From Psococerastis gibbosa (taxonomy: Eukaryota; Arthropoda; Insecta; Psocodea; Psocidae), in contig OZ020486.1 of NCBI GenBank assembly GCA_963971405.1, positions 6,099,419 to 6,163,418 of the forward strand: a stretch of DNA of 64,000 nucleotides, given 5' to 3'. Below the pieces are notes generated by a model. It was not told where the DNA came from, did no database searches, and saw nothing but the letters and a program-made list of their open reading frames with translations. Below are positions 24,100 through 34,865 of the stretch, one piece after another. A program made the position numbers and the translations under genes. Numbering within the stretch: the stretch's first letter is position 1; every line of letters starts with the position of its first letter.

Positions 24100-24345
24100 C
24101 ACTGAAGATGTCAACCGTAGATGTTGACGAAATGTCAGCTGGATGGCGGAATAGGTTTTCACATGAGTGGGGTATGCAGACGTTCCGGCATTCACGATTA
24201 TGCATTGCCGACCATTCGATGAAGCTGACAGAAGAGCTGCTGGGACTCGGGCGTATTGGCGCGCAGAGAGTAATTGCCCTCCTCACAGGGCACGGACCTT
24301 TTCGGCAGCACCTATCACGAATCGGAATGCCGGCCCACTCTCACA
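24100..24345 (+). pseudogene. LINE RNase H-region fragment
   Basis: Frame includes HSRLCIADHSMKLTEELL and VIALLTGHGPFRQHLSRIG, matching the LLTGH..L..HL block near the C-terminus of R1/jockey-group LINEs. It is truncated at about 24330, where an inverted family-C tail starts. Confidence 0.75.
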
Positions 24346-24361
24346 ACTAACCCATAATGTT

Positions 24362-24799
24362 TCCCGGAAAGCAGATTTGCTAAGAAGGTTATTCCGGGTC
24401 CTAGTAAGAAGCTCACCGATCAGCTTCTCTCTTTAAGTAGAGAGCAAGCTAGAAGGGTGGTTGGCACGCTTACGGGCCACGGCCACTTCAACAAACACAT
24501 GCATAGGGTTGGCGTGAAAAACGACAGTAGATGCAGACTGTGTGAAGTTGAAGAAGAAACAGCTGAACACATTCTCTTTGAATGTGAAGCGCTGGGACAA
24601 ACTCGATACCAAACTCTTGGCCACCCTAGGTCTGAAGAGGAAACCATCCGATCTAATCCCATCACAAAAACACTAGAATTTATCAAAAAGACTGGTGTTA
24701 TAAGATGGGCGTAGACGGCAAACGTGGAAGCAAAAGACCTTCTAGGTTGACGCTTATAGGAACTCAAACGAGTAGGCCCCACGAAGGAAAAAAAAAAAA
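24362..24799 (+). mobile_element. 5'-truncated LINE insertion with poly(A) and target duplication
   Basis: An open frame to 24714 reads VIPGPSKKLTDQLLSLSREQ, VVGTLTGHGHFNKHMHRVGV and a CCHC-like CRLCEVEEETAEHILFEC terminus. A 3' UTR and an A12 run at 24788-24799 follow. The 11-bp CCCATAATGTT occurs before (24351-24361) and after (24800-24810), a target-site duplication. Truncation starts inside the RNase H-like region. The target is itself a family-C LINE tail. Confidence 0.9.
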
Positions 24800-25189
24800 C
24801 CCATAATGTTAACTTAAATATTAAACAATGTTTTACCATATAAAAAAATGTACACATTTCACTGAGCTAAAAAAAAGGTAAATATGCAAAAAAATGTAAC
24901 TAAAACTAAAAAAGACCATTTACCCACCATTTATTCACCATACATACCCATGAAATAGCGTGACAAGTCCACTTAAACTATGGTAGCACGCTTTCAGAGC
25001 GACCACGGCCTATCATCCCGGATTCTACAGCTGAAAGCCTTTGTAATTGCAGATTACTGATGGGTAGGCTCCCTGAAGTAATAAATGACTTGTAACGGCG
25101 ACTTAAAGGCTAATTCCGAGGCAGAGGGAGAGAGAGAGAGAAAGAGCAACTGCAAGATGCGATTAAGGTAAGAGTATAATTTATGAAAT

Positions 25190-25275
25190 TAAATGAAATG
25201 AAATGAAATGAAAAAACGACTTTATTGCAAACCAAATGCGAACAATAAGACTATAAAGTCTTGTTTTCATGCTAA
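25190..25275 (-). mobile_element. Retroposon tail family B
   Basis: AAATG repeats, then acgactttattgcaaaccaa and aataagactataaagtcttg; minus-strand 3' end. Confidence 0.7.
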
Positions 25276-25883
25276 CCTAAAAAAAATTATATCATAGAAT
25301 ATTGTATCATAATCATAACAATAATTAAGTTCATTTATCAGCCTCATAATCAAATAAACCATAACAGTACTATATCTGTATTGCGATTATTCGATTAGTT
25401 TCCGATTTCCATCAAAATCGACAGGCGTTACCATATACGAATGAAATGTTGTCGTGAGTCATGGAAAATCTAAACACGCGCCTGATTAAAAGCTGCTGGT
25501 AGAAGACATTTTCTCGTGCTCAAGCATAACCAAGTTATCTGATTGTGTTACGAGAGGGGATCGGGCCGTAATAGATGATGGAAAATGAAGTTAATCCGTT
25601 AGAAAAATGAATAAAATCCATCAGTCTTCTGCTATCGGGTTATGGAAAACCTTGGCTGATAGAGAGCGCTGTTGTGGTTAAAAAGGGGAGTGTGCTTAAA
25701 GGAGAAACTTTTCAACTCACAATATTTAACCTCTTCCTCCCTTTCTATTAGTCCAGTTGGCAGAGAACTTAACTATGAAACGGGAAGCCGAGGTTTGGGA
25801 CTAGACATGAAATATTTTTTTGTATCAATTTTGGGCCATTGGCCAACTGGTACGAGTGCAGGGTTTGGCTATGGGGCCAGGAC

Positions 25884-26130
25884 CAGTGCCGGATTAACCC
25901 CTGGGGGGCCGTGGGCACAACCCGCACATGATACGTGGGGGCCGTAGAGCCAAGATATGTGGGGGCCGAGGGTGCAAAATTCAAACTCCTCTAAAATTCA
26001 TAAATCTACCAGCAATGCAGAAAAAAAAACATAATTTCCCGCCAGTTTCAAAACATTTAATATTTAATTTTTTTATATTGTTATCTAAAAAAATCTAGTC
26101 TGTGGGGGCCGGAATTTTACACAATGTAAC
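25884..26130. mobile_element. Probable hAT-type fragment (CAGTGCCGGATTAA end)
   Basis: Left end CAGTGCCGGATTAACCCC is shared with 43231. Internal tgggggccg repeats. No matching right end or duplication found. Confidence 0.4.
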
Positions 26131-26509
26131 AGGCGTAACCATGCGGATACGAGTCTACTATTACTTCACCTGCTTCTTCTTCTTCGTCCAGCTCTACAGC
26201 CCTCGACAACACTCCTGCAGATATCTCGACACTCCCCCATTTAAAAAAAACTTCCCCATGCAAAGTCATGGTCAGTCTATCAAAACTACCAGCTGTTTCG
26301 TAAACGTCCTTGCAGTCGTCGTCGCCCTGTCATGCCGCTTCCCAGGAATGGATCCCGCCCATTGGGGGGGGGGGGGGTGGCATAAAATAACATATGTAGG
26401 ATCGATTAAATCAGAGCGTAATAAATTAACTTACAATAGATACCCTGTATCTGTCCTTTCTGCTTCCCTTGTGCATTCTGTTTGGCATGCAGTCCTCTGT
26501 CAATACTTG

Positions 26510-26700
26510 CTAACGGCCATATCAAGTTGAGTCCACAAGAACAGAGCCTGTTCCAAACTGCGGCAAACTTGGTAGTGGGCACAGCGTTGGCAGGGGAACA
26601 TGGTGGGACATGATAACGTGCTGAGACTATAACAGTCAGTCTGAGGGCCTGTCGAGTCCTGGTCATCTCCGAATTGATTGTATGGCTTAACAATGCTCCC
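26510..26700. repeat. Dispersed repeat family F
   Basis: Diverged copy of 5641-5920 (taacggccatatcaagttga through cctggtcatctccgaattga); lacks the terminal ggttcggaat block. Confidence 0.65.
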
Positions 26701-26804
26701 CGAGTGTTAATAAACAGGTCACTCCCCCCTGACAGGGACAGTAGAATTACTGAAAGTAGGCGTTGGAAAAGAAACTAATCTGTCAACATTGATTTGTTTT
26801 TAAA

Positions 26805-26960
26805 TAGAAAAGGTTACTTGCATACAATTAATTTAATGAATGTATCCGTTTGACCTCTTCAGTCGCCGCACTAAGTAACTTAATACTTATGTACCCAAAA
26901 ATAGGTAAGCTCGAAAAGTAGCCCGTTGGGGCTAAAACTCGTCTAATATATAATTTTTTA
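26805..26960 (-). mobile_element. Family A retroposon fragment joined to a tail fragment
   Basis: Family A core to about 26890, then aataggtaagctcg / gttggggctaaaactcgtct, related to the tails at 12262 and 38688. Confidence 0.5.
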
Positions 26961-26994
26961 TATATAGTTTTTAGTTTTCAGTTAGTATCATTTC

Positions 26995-27175
26995 ATAGTT
27001 TTTTTTATTTTATAAAAATTTAATTGCATACAAGCAATTCAATGAATGTATCCGATTGACCTCTTCAGGCGCCTTGTCGGTTAGTACCCGTGTTGAGTTA
27101 CGACACGTCTCCGATTGCATGGCGTGAAGAGACTTGCATAAATACAAGCACGCACCTTCCCATCGATGTCGATTC
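26995..27175 (-). mobile_element. Short retroposon family A
   Basis: T-rich start, atgaatgtatccgattgacc, then acgacacgtctccgattgca. Nearly full length compared with 9448-9660. Confidence 0.6.
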
Positions 27176-27952
27176 GTAATTATTATCCATACGAACAACT
27201 CATGTAAGGGAATAATTCCATAAGTGTACATACCCCGTTTCGTAAACGGCCCCCAAAAAGTTTCCGTTAAGAAAATTATATTTTTATGCGATTCAGATAA
27301 ACTTCATCTCGATTCTTCATGCTGCTACATGGGGGGGAAAGCCAAGAATGTTCCCCCACTTTTGCGGTAATGCTGTAACCTCTTCAACAAAAGGCTTCTT
27401 ATCTTCACCGCCCCCCTTCTCCACCTTCTCCAAAACACCCCCTGCTGAGAAACTCCCCGCTCCCTTTCTTTTAAACGACCTAATTTCACCCCCCTCCCCC
27501 TTTCTTTTGGACTTTTTATCCGACAAGAACTTTAATTGAGAGGCTATTTCCACGTTATTTCGTTTTATTTCACTTCTTTGTTTATTATCTGGGAAAGAAA
27601 CTCAATGAAAAGTAACGTTCAGCAAAGTACCTACTCCTTTTTAATATTTTTTTTTCCTTTTTACTCTGTGTTCTTTATGGATTTTTTATTCCTTGTTAAT
27701 GACAGTTTTCCTTTGTGAAAGATGGAAGGATTGTTTTATTATATAAGGATCGTTGGCCTGTTCTTTCCAAAGAAAACCTGGTAATGCTTTTGGATAGCTG
27801 ATTTCCAAAAGGCGATGATTTTATTATTTTCTATTTCAATGCATATTGTACCTAATATCCATATCGTATTTGATTCGAATTTTTGTATTTTACAAGACTG
27901 TGTTCACATAGTGCCTTAAAAACTAAAAACTAAAATAAAAGAACCAGTCCGA

Positions 27953-28579
27953 GTTTACTCGAACATGCTTTCCAATTTATCAATTAGTAGGGAGAGAAAA
28001 TTTAAAAAAAAATTAATTTCATGGTAAATAATTTTCTTATGGTTAAATTTCGGATATCACGGGGGGGGGGGGAGATTGTCCACGTGACGTCACTGGAGGT
28101 GACGTAAATTCTAGATAGGACAGACCAACACATTATTCCCACACAGCAATAATGGCAATGCAAATGAGCGTGAATTTGCTTTCATTTTAAAAAAAAAAAA
28201 AAAAATTGCACAAAACCAAATAGTGTTTTGGGAAAGCAAACTGTCCGGTTTCGCTACTCAATTTAAGAAAACATATTTTTTATTCATTTTTCATTAAAAT
28301 TTAGTTAGTTTTATTTTTTTATCCCCAGAAGCAAACTATCAACCCCCGCATTTTATCAACATTAATAACGACTAGAATATATGTGCATTTAAAAGAAATC
28401 GCTGGAGCCGTTTTTGAGAAATAATTTTTTTAGACGTTTTTTGAAGTTTTTTGAGAATAAAACCCCCCCAAATTGAGTTAGCCCAAAATAAAAATAAATG
28501 GTCCCGAGGTATGATTTTTGTGAACCTACATGCCAAATTTCACCCAAATCCACCGAGTAGTTTGCCCGGAAATCGACGA

Positions 28580-28632
<53 letters not shown>

Positions 28633-28772
28633 GCGGCAGACAGACATTTCGTAAAAACCACTTTTTTGGGTTCCTGGGACCTTAAAACGTGTAAATCCGT
28701 TGAAATCTCGGAAGTGAAAATTTCGACCGTCACAAAGCTTTCCTTACACTACGTATAAATTGGAAAGCAATA
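27953..28772. mobile_element. Family J element, copy 1 (about 820 bp)
   Basis: Shares its whole length with 52345-53212: aaagaaccagtccgagttta at one end, tataaattggaaagcaat at the other, with gctttccaatttat as an inner inverted repeat. Includes a G tract (28061-28072) and a CAGA array. No transposase seen. Pieces also at 35498, 42030 and 61670. Confidence 0.75.
28581..28646. repeat. (CAGA)n microsatellite in family J
   Basis: About 13 CAGA units, then GAGCGGCAGACAGACA. The other family J copy has the array at the same place (53032-53092). Confidence 0.95.
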
Positions 28773-28789
28773 CCTTAGTCAAACATTAC

Positions 28790-30580
28790 TAAAAACAAAT
28801 AGGCCTACAGTATAAAATCGACCGGTTTCTGCATTGCTAGGGTCTAAGACGTCGTCAGGGTACTACTACTGGTGTTAGTATGTCTGTAGCCTGTGTCGAA
28901 AAGTAATTCTTGACTAAGTTATTTTATTTTATGTTTTACTATGACGAAGTATCACAAAGTGAATGTGGTAAATATTACTGATATTATTTTTTACAGTTTG
29001 TCACTTTACCATATAGAGGTATACGTTATCCCAACCAAAACACATTGTGTAAAAGTTCCAAGTTCCCTGCAAGCATCGTGCAAAAAGTTCAGCAATTTAA
29101 AATGGTCAGAAATGAAAGTTGGCAATGTTTTTTGGCCTATTGAAGTAGTCAGCTATAGAATTTGGCCCAGTTCTTTGGTCTATAAAAGGTATGAATACAG
29201 GAAATCATGCCAAGTTCTTCATTAGGCAACAAACATGTTCGACTTGGTCGACTCTATCACTACCTCCTACCATTGAATATATAACAGTGTTATATATTCA
29301 ATGCTCCTACTTATGGAGCTCATGTAATTAATATAACTCTAATGTTTTCTATTTGTTATTGACGCGCTTGCCTAATATTACTAATTATACTATTATAATA
29401 CTAATAAACGAAGCAACATGTCAAGTAAAATTAAATTAGGCTGCACTAAAAATCAATTTCACTAGAGAGGAACCGTTAAACATAATGTTGAACCAGTTTA
29501 TCTAACTTACTTTCTTAGGCTACTAGTCAGCACCCACCCTTGGCAGATTAGCCATTTCGTGGTGACGCGCTGACCATTATCACCATGCTGTCTCCCGTAA
29601 GGTGTCTTCCAGTTTATCTCAAACCTTTAATAGGTCAAAGAAGTGAAAGAACTACACGATATGTTTTGGTTGGCATTTCATTTTTTTGTCGTAGGCAGTA
29701 ACATTGAATTTAAAAAAAGTGAGGGAACTATTATTGCTGAAGCGCGTTGGTATATAAACCCCTTATTACATGTCACACCAAACAAGTCGTCACCGAAAAT
29801 GCCAAACTAAATACAAAATATGCATGCAAACTAAATGGCTGAACACATTTGAAATATGAATATTCAATGGAAACTCCTAGCACCAATTCACCCCCAACTT
29901 GCCTTACACATCATTGTCTTCATCATGACAAACTTGATAAGGGAAGTCGGGGTAAATAGGCCCGTCTTAAGTTGTAGAGACTTTACCCGCGCGGTTATCT
30001 GCAGGGAAAAGTCTCTGGAGTCTCCCTCATCTCCATACCGTATATCTGCATGGATTATGCCACTCCAGGGCAAACCAAAGTTGCCAACTTTGGAACCCTT
30101 CTGTTATATAATTTGACAAGTCGTCTTCAAAGTTTCATAGTTTGGTTTATTGGATCGTTAGCCACTTTAACCCAGAGATATTGATATCAACCGGTAACTG
30201 TCTTCATAGCTTTGGGGGTGGGTGATGTGGAGAGGGATTTGCTCAAGTTGATATTGTTTTGTGTCTTTGTGTGGTTTGGTAGTTCTTCTTTTTGCTCCAG
30301 AAGAGGTGAGAGCGGTGCGACGCCTCTATACCTGCCTAGAGATGCAACATGTCGTACCCATTTCGAAATGCTGGGCATTCTGCATGACTGCACCATCGCT
30401 CTAAGTTCTAGAGTGCACTCACGTGAAGAAGGTGTCAGGTACCTTTGGTACTAGCTGCAGGCTGCTAATAAGAGCACGAGCTGTGTTTCCACAAGCTATG
30501 GCCAATGGCGTGTCGTTGGCAGTTGATAAATATAATTACAAAGGCTTTGTCGGTCGGACTCACAATATAATGAAGCAGTA
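28790..30580. other. Mostly unassigned part of Bx intron 2
   Basis: Apart from a short perfect hairpin at 29271-29303 and TATA-like motifs (for example 29749), nothing is recognised. Confidence 0.4.
29271..29303. repeat. Perfect 15-bp palindrome
   Basis: Cattgaatatataac, spacer agt, gttatatattcaatg. Too short for a MITE; may be an AT-rich cruciform or chance. Confidence 0.7.
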
Positions 30581-30584
30581 TTTA

Positions 30585-30640
30585 TTTATTTTTTTAAGTT
30601 CAATCGCGTACAAACAATTTAATGACTGTATCCGTCCATT
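30585..30640 (-). mobile_element. Short retroposon family A, 3' fragment
   Basis: Plus-strand ttcaatcgcgtacaaacaat and aatgactgtatccgt after a T-rich tract; lies about 90 bp from Bx exon 2. Confidence 0.55.
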
Positions 30641-30727
30641 TTTTTCTGTATCTTCCTTTGTCTAATTACTGACTATCAACGATAACATAATTAACATACA
30701 GTGTATTAGACATTGCATTTATCTTAC

Positions 30728-30922
30728 CTATGATTGCACTGCTGACACGCGAAACATTCCAAGTGGTAGACATTGTGTTTGGCTCTCATGACCATCTCAA
30801 AAGCAGGGATGACTTTGTTGCACGCTGAGCAGTACCCCGTGTTGCCGAATAGCCGTAGGTAGTCCCTTTTGCATAGAATTAGGTTTGCTTTCGTATACAG
30901 TGTCGATCCTACTTCCCCTAAC
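30728..30922 (-). CDS. Bx: Beadex/LMO, second coding exon (LIM1 end, linker, LIM2 start)
   Basis: Acceptor tttttcag at 30923 and donor ATAG|GTAAGA at 30728/30727. The 195-bp exon encodes residues 66-131. It starts with the LMO signature LGEVGSTLYTKANLILC and completes LIM1 (ligands C83 and D86). A short FGNTG linker follows, then LIM2 begins (C97, C100, H119, C122, C125, C128). The split Arg codons on both sides (AG|G) are restored by splicing, and no stop occurs in frame. The match to the LMO family is close along the whole exon, including the PAFEMVMRA segment. It is too short and stop-bounded to stand out as an open frame; I identified it by translating between the splice sites. Confidence 0.95.
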
Positions 30923-31071
30923 CTGAAAAATGCAATATGTAAACAACCAGGGTGGAAGGATTACTCATCGGGATAATGTTCTCTGACTGATCGCCTAAAT
31001 GTTTAAGTTAATGTTTTTTAGGTTATTGATTATGGCAATGCAGTTATCAATTTCAGCACGTGACAAGCAGA

Positions 31072-31252
31072 CAATGGCGGATCCACGGGGGGGGGGGGGG
31101 TCACGGGGGTCATGACCCACTAAATGAAAAAATTCATAATATAGTAATTATGTTTTTTACAAAAACGATTTGGGGTATAGGGGGGGGGGGTATAGGCTGC
31201 ACACACCTACACATAGAACTTAATCCTAAATTTTCCGCTGGATCCGCCCCTG
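31072..31252. mobile_element. hAT-type MITE, 181 bp, perfect 8-bp TSD
   Basis: Ends CAATGGCGGATCCACGG / GGATCCGCCCCTG; CAAGCAGA at 31064-31071 and 31253-31260. Carries two G runs. Inserted in Bx intron 1. Confidence 0.92.
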
Positions 31253-31379
31253 CAAGCAGATGAGATCACATAGGAACAGAGGGCATGTTAGAAACGCACA
31301 TAAGCATATTGAGAGTAGTCTAAATTGGACACTATAAATAACACTAATAACAAGAAAATTATTATAGTAGTAATATTGT

Positions 31380-31500
31380 AATACGGATTTTCACCCCATT
31401 GATTGTTGGTTCAAGTCCCGTACTTGAAGCATTTTCTGGCAATGCTTCGTGGGGGATGTAAATTACCCGGTTGGATATCTGTCTAGGAGACTCTCCAATA
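31380..31500 (+). mobile_element. SINE family S1 fragment
   Basis: Alignable with 48160-48260: ttttcacccc, ttgttggttcaagtccc (B box), cattttctggcaatgcttcg. The A box half is missing. Confidence 0.65.
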
Positions 31501-32177
31501 GTTACGAAGTTCATTTGTGACGTCATTTTGTAGATGGCAGCACCAGTTGCAATGATATCAAAGCGTTGATTTTTCCATAAGCCTCAATACTATTTTGAAA
31601 TTATTTTTAATTACGTATTATTTTAAAGTGATATTTTTCTATAAATCATGGAGAATATATAAAATAAATTATATGCAGCGAAATAAGGTCCAGGCATAGT
31701 AAAAATATTATAAAAAATATTAAAAGAATTAATTAGATGCTAAGAGCTTAGTTTTCACATGCGAACGGCGGCCATTTTGAATAATATGGATATCGGTTTG
31801 TCGTCAGCGAACCTAGTGACCAAACCTGTCCCTACAGAACCTTATTGCAGTGGTGTGGGTGTTCGCGAGGTCTTCTGTTCATGCTGAACCAGCACTAGTA
31901 TTATTAAAGTTATGGTCGGGTAAGTTCGGCTATTTCCATCTCGTTTCCATTTGCGAATGGTATAGGCCTATATATACGTAAACTGGGCAAAATCCACAAA
32001 TTTCTGAAACTTAGTTTTTGGCGCCTGTGGATTCATCTAGTAGATGTGAATCATTTCAATTAATTTATTATTATTTAAGCTAATTCTGACATAATCTATG
32101 CCACTCAATTGTTTTCATAAGAGCATAAGAGTGGCGTTCAAAAGTGCCGCACTTTTATATTGGTATAACGCCTTTAC

Positions 32178-32384
32178 CTGCAGTCGCAGCATCCACATTT
32201 GAGACAGTCCTCGTGCCAGAAAAGCTCGCAGGCTTTCAGAAAGAACCTGTCGGTGATTTTCTTGCCGCAACCGGCGCATGCGCAGTCGGGGACCGCCGAC
32301 CCAGGTGTGTTGTTGTTGATGTTGTTAGCAGCACTGACGCTCTTCTGTGCCTCTGACTTGATGTCTAACGTCATGTCAGATCAT
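32178..32384 (-). CDS. Bx: Beadex/LMO LIM-only protein, first coding exon (LIM1 N-terminal half)
   Basis: First visible coding exon of a LIM-only (LMO) transcriptional cofactor. LMO proteins are nuclear, do not bind DNA, and bind the LIM-interacting domain of Chip/LDB, competing with LIM-homeodomain proteins such as Apterous. The exon follows a pyrimidine-rich acceptor ending tttatttgcag. The start codon is at 32374-32372, and an in-frame TGA lies only nine bases upstream, so this ATG is the first possible in this exon. It encodes residues 1-65 plus two bases of codon 66. After an Asn/Ser/Ala-rich leader come LIM1 zinc ligands C33, C36, H54, C57, C60 and C63. It ends CTGCAG|GTAAAG, phase 2, which joins correctly to the next exon. 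Cys49 sits where relatives usually have a hydrophobic residue. The upstream sequence must be 5' UTR exon(s) that I cannot place. Confidence 0.95.
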
Positions 32385-32839
32385 CTGCAAATAAACAAGA
32401 AAATTAATATTAATTAACAAGGTTATTTGGACGCTGCCGAGGCAGATATGAACCAACTCACACTCACAAAGCAAGGCGCCCTAAAAAGAGGGCTGGGGCC
32501 GTTGGGATGGAACAAGACGCGGAAAAAGTCAAAATCAAAGTAGGTTAGTTGGAGTTACATTGCCTGCTGTGTTAATTGTCATTAGAGTCATCGAACAATT
32601 AGGGTGGGACCGTTCTCAAGGGAAGGGGGCGACGTTTTAGGAGTGGATGCTACTCCCATCATCAACATGACGAATTAATAGAAGAAACCTAATCCCGTAA
32701 TAACGAGTGCCACCTGCTTCCTATAATAAGCAAATTACGTCATATCCCAAGTAATCCGATTCCACAATTACAACAATGTTAACGATTCTATTGGACAATA
32801 ATAATATTGTAAAATTATTGTAAGATTGCATGTAAGGGG

Positions 32840-33012
32840 CTCGTGTTAGTCAATTTTAGGTCAATTTGTGTCAATTAACTGTCAATTAATTTGTTAAATT
32901 TAAGTGATATCAACTTTTATGTTCATTATCGTATTTATCAATTAATGAACGATTAATTTCATATAACAATTACAACGACAATTAATGAGCATTTATCAAT
33001 TAATAAACAATG
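32840..33012. promoter_or_regulatory. Cluster of TAAT-core motifs upstream of Bx start exon
   Basis: CAATTAA, TTAATGAAC, GATTAATTT and TTATCAATTAATAAAC motifs repeat within 170 bp, about 450 bp upstream of the Bx coding start. LIM-homeodomain and other homeodomain proteins bind such cores. It may equally be low-complexity AT sequence; a regulatory role is inference only. Confidence 0.25.
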
Positions 33013-33954
33013 TTTTTACAAAACCAAATTTGCCGCTCCAAAGGAAAGTGAGCACACTTTCAGGTCATCAGTCAAATTCAAACCAAAACAGAATTAAATC
33101 TTCCAAAGCTTAATCTCTCTTATTTGCAACAAACTCAAAATTGACTCACTCAAAGGGAAATTGAAAATCAAAAACATGAGCATGAGAGACTTAAGGATAT
33201 ATTCAGCATATTATAGAAGCAGTACGTCAACAGTTTGAAAACTTGTCGAAAATATGACTAAAGCCCGCGGAATGCCTTTGTAGCGAAGAAGACCGATATG
33301 GCAAAAGACAAACACTCCGGGGCAAAGGGCAAACTCTCCCCGACCCGTGTGGTTTCGTCACTTCCATAGTTTTACTTTGTCATGGTGCCGCCTTAGCCCC
33401 GCGTTACGGTATCCCTATTGGATTCCAACCTTTTGTCTTGGGCTTTTCATATTAGAGTTGGTATGTAACGACGACCTGTTCAACCACGAACCCCACATGT
33501 ATATAGGGGAGACTGGGGAGATTATGAGAAATTCATATTGCAATAAATTTGTCTGAAATTAATTTGGATTGTGGCCAGTCATGAAGAATTTCATATTGAG
33601 TGGGTAGTTATTGAGTTTGTTTAAGAGCAAATTGGACTTTAGGTTTTTTACAAAGTTAATTTCACAAGAAATATTGATTGAAGAGTTAGCAATGAATGCG
33701 TCATAAATTAGAAGATATTTGCCTCTACATTTTGGTAGAGTGGCTGTTGTAAACAACGCACCGATTGGCTGGAGATAAGGATACATATACTGAAAGGTTC
33801 CGGCCAAACGTTCTCACAGTGAGAAATACGGACTCCCAACTCGCGAAGGTCAGTTTCCAACTCATCCTTCAAGCGTGAGAACTAGGTAGTAAAATGACTA
33901 CTTGCTACAGGGTTTGGCCGGTACGTGTTTTCTAAATTCTCAAAACTAATACAG

Positions 33955-34865
33955 TTATTGCCGGCCCGGTAGAGTGGTTGCTAATAAAGTGGTAACTCCG
34001 TTGTGAACAAAATTAGAATTCCACCAGCTGCAGGAATCAAACCCGCATCTTCCAAATTCTCCTCAGCAAGACAAATTTACCTTGGAACTATATCTTTTGC
34101 AGGACAGGAAAAGCGAAACCAATCCCAGCATTGACGGCACTATAAATATGTTGCCAATCTATAGTGGGAACTCAGGTGTGAAAAAAATTAAAATTCCACT
34201 AGTTACAGGAATTGAACCCACGTCTTCCAAATTCTCCTCGGCAAGACAAATTTACCTCAGAACAATATCTTTTGCAGGCTAACTAAGCGAAATTAATCCC
34301 GACATAATCGGCACTGTAGAGTGGTTGCCAATCGAGTGGGAACGTGTTTTAGGCGTTACAAATAATCCAAATCTCTTCAGCGGGCCTTCTACTTACTTTA
34401 CTTTACTTTATCCAATGCCAGCTCTTGGCATCACTACCATTCACCGACGAGCCTTCCAGTAAAGACGTATATGGTTTCTCTCCTGGTATAGTTGGAGAGG
34501 TCTTGCCAATCCTGTAGGTGTAGGTCGTCCATTCTCACAGGGTTGCAAAGGGGACAGGTGTCCGAGTCTACAACCCTAATGGTCTACAATGCCGTTTAGT
34601 ATTACCTTATTCGTGGGGTTACAAATGTAAACAGAACAATTTGGAATAGCACTTTCCATTATAAAATTAGCTTGTTTACATTTTTAATCCGGGGTTAATA
34701 TTAAAAATAATCGCCACAGTAGGCCCTCAGCTACAGGAATCGAACCCATGTCTTCCAACTTCTCCTCAGCATGACAAATTTACCTCGGAGCGATATCTTT
34801 TGCAGGCAGGCCTCGCGAAACTAATCCCGGCATTATCGGCACGGCATAGGGTGGTTGCCGCTCAT
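33955..34865 (-). repeat. Three copies of tRNA-like repeat S2
   Basis: A unit of about 160-175 bp recurs with aagacaaatttacc at 34068, 34243 and a variant at 34771. On the minus strand each has gggttcgattcctg-type B box sequence and ggagaatttggaagac upstream, so a tRNA-derived SINE is likely. The first two are adjacent; the third is about 530 bp away. Confidence 0.65.

Larger units (their letters stand above)
24008..25029. mobile_element. Family K inverted-repeat element enlarged by LINE insertions
   Basis: The left end AGAATCCGGGATGATTAGCC..GTCGTTCTGAAAG is mirrored at 24993-25028 by CTTTCAGAGCGACCACGG..ATCCCGGATTCT. A 200-bp relative with the same ends and the shared inner block tctacgcagttccactgaag occurs at 48355-48552 without the LINE material. 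So this copy is a MITE-like element filled by other elements. Confidence 0.75.
12714..30727 (-). other. Bx: Bx intron 2 (18,014 bp), repeat-filled
   Basis: Inferred because the LIM2 domain is split between 30728 and 12713 with compatible phase and strong splice sites at both ends. It holds most of the tandem arrays, hairpin MITEs and LINE pieces listed below. No other conserved exon was recognised on either strand inside it. Confidence 0.88.
30923..32177 (-). other. Bx: Bx intron 1 (1,255 bp)
   Basis: Bounded by GTAAAG donor and CAG acceptor in matching phase. It contains a hAT-type MITE with a perfect 8-bp target duplication (31072-31252) and a tRNA-derived SINE fragment (about 31380-31500). 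The rest is AT-rich with no recognised coding sequence. Confidence 0.9.

Noticed and set aside
28389..28733. Frame with repeated SVCL residues
   Set aside because: Translation of the CAGA microsatellite inside family J; the 53-kb copy shows the same artefact.
29740..29800. TATA-like promoter (gtatataaac)
   Set aside because: No initiator-consistent context or downstream gene; such motifs are frequent by chance in AT-rich DNA.
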